Positions 16,675-16,851 of a stretch of DNA of 16,851 nt are shown one piece after another. This stretch comes from Acidihalobacter_A sp037381185 (lineage in GTDB: Bacteria; Pseudomonadota; Gammaproteobacteria; DSM-5130; Acidihalobacteraceae). The stretch is from the NCBI RefSeq assembly GCF_037381185.1, contig NZ_JARRQY010000062.1, positions 1 through 16,851 of the forward strand, in the 5' to 3' direction. Below the pieces are notes generated by a model. The model searched no databases, was not told where the DNA came from, and saw nothing but the letters and a program-made list of their open reading frames with translations. The first letter of the stretch is position 1, and each line of letters starts with the position of its first letter. A program made the position numbers and the translations under genes.

Positions 16675-16715
16675 ACAATAGCGATATCCGATACGGTATC
16701 GGATATCGCTATTGT
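16675..16715. repeat. 41-bp perfect inverted repeat (20-bp arms, one-base centre)
   Basis: Bases 16675-16694 are the exact reverse complement of 16696-16715, with a single G at 16695 between them. The arms begin ACAATAGCGATATCC and contain GATATC and CGATAC words that also occur singly just upstream (GATATCGATAC at 16659-16669). No T tract follows, so this is not a standard terminator. An operator, partition or resolution site, or replication origin element is possible. It lies 19 bases before an IS end. Confidence 0.85.
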
Positions 16716-16734
16716 GACGCCCAGCTTTGTCGAG

Positions 16735-16851
16735 TGAACCGCCCCGGTTTTCGCGGAGGCTGTTGGGTTTAAGTTAAGCGGCAATGGGGATTGGCTGCCC
16801 GAGTTGCCGATAGTAGTTTGCCTCAGCTTCTGCGGGCGGGATATAGCCCAA
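16735..16851 (-). mobile_element. End of an IS3-family insertion sequence (partial)
   Basis: From 16735 the sequence reads TGAACCGCCCCGGTTTTCGC, the typical terminal inverted repeat of IS3-group elements. It is followed after about 20 bases by the stop codon of a minus-strand transposase. The other end lies outside the window. The three bases GAG at 16732-16734 would be the flanking target copy if IS3-like duplication applies, but the second copy cannot be checked. Confidence 0.85.
16774..16851 (-). CDS. IS3-family transposase (OrfB), last 25 residues
   Basis: Reading the minus strand from 16851 gives LGYIPPAEAEANYYRQLGQP, then IPIAA and TAA at 16774-16776. The GYxPPAEyEanYY pattern is the usual C-terminal end of the IS3-family integrase-type transposase (DDE domain protein). 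Only 25 codons are in view, so activity cannot be judged. The stop lies 39 bases from the IS tip, consistent with the compact IS3 layout. Confidence 0.85.
   Translation of the reverse strand: MGYIPPAEAEANYYRQLGQPIPIAA

Larger units (their letters stand above)
10530..16851. mobile_element. Start of an element, probably integrative/conjugative, inserted behind tRNA-Ser (continues beyond window)
   Basis: After the tRNA-Ser terminator the window changes from housekeeping genes to DNA-binding proteins, conjugation genes (TrbJ, TrbK/EexN-like, TrbL), unrecognised small genes and an IS end. That is the expected content of an integrative conjugative or mobilisable element, or an integrated plasmid, placed at a tRNA gene. 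The left boundary is placed by this content change. I see no integrase, no relaxase and no second copy of the tRNA 3' end in the window, so the right boundary and the mechanism are unknown. Confidence 0.65.

Noticed and set aside
16675..16715. Large palindrome as a terminator of the trb run
   Set aside because: No T tract on either side and the stem is AT-rich with a one-base centre, unlike intrinsic terminators.

Overview
The window joins a conserved chromosomal block to the start of a mobile element. The gene order cinA-type amidase / thpR / recA / recX / alaS / lysC / csrA / tRNA-Ser, the high G+C content and the protein sequences point to a gammaproteobacterium. An acidophilic or sulfur-oxidising Ectothiorhodospiraceae-like lineage is my guess, but nothing here fixes the genus.

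Positions 1-3360 are a metabolic flank. They hold the end of etfB, a complete etfA, and a decayed remnant of the electron-transfer-flavoprotein:ubiquinone oxidoreductase gene that normally receives electrons from EtfAB. An EamA-type transporter follows, then, on the opposite strand, a ferritin-like di-iron protein. An inverted repeat separates the two convergent genes.

Positions 3423-10482 are the housekeeping run. NMN amidase (pncC) and a 2',3'-RNA cyclic phosphodiesterase (thpR) lead into recA and recX (recombination), alaS (alanyl-tRNA synthetase), lysC (aspartate kinase), csrA (post-transcriptional regulator) and tRNA-Ser(GCU), which ends in a strong intrinsic terminator. All protein genes are co-directional with short gaps.

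From about 10530 the content changes to conjugation-associated accessory DNA, which suggests an element integrated behind the tRNA-Ser gene. No integrase is visible. The junction carries four copies of an 11-bp motif and an orphan membrane protein. Next come a small helix-turn-helix protein with an AT-hook tail, a second winged-helix or replication-like DNA-binding protein, and TrbJ; these three are joined by ATGA overlaps. Then follow a ParB-domain protein interrupted by one in-frame stop codon, an EexN/TrbK-like entry-exclusion lipoprotein, TrbL, a 58-residue coiled-coil protein whose C-terminus repeats the last motif of TrbL, and an 80-residue membrane protein. Only the TrbJ/TrbK/TrbL part of the mating-pair apparatus is present. 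The run stops at a 41-bp perfect inverted repeat and the end of an IS3-family insertion sequence that leaves the window.

The most interesting points are the shared C-terminal motif of TrbL and its small neighbour, the single-stop ParB-DUF551-like gene inside the trb cluster, the hairpin covering the ribosome binding site of the AT-hook regulator, the 41-bp palindrome, and the reduced ETF-QO pseudogene.
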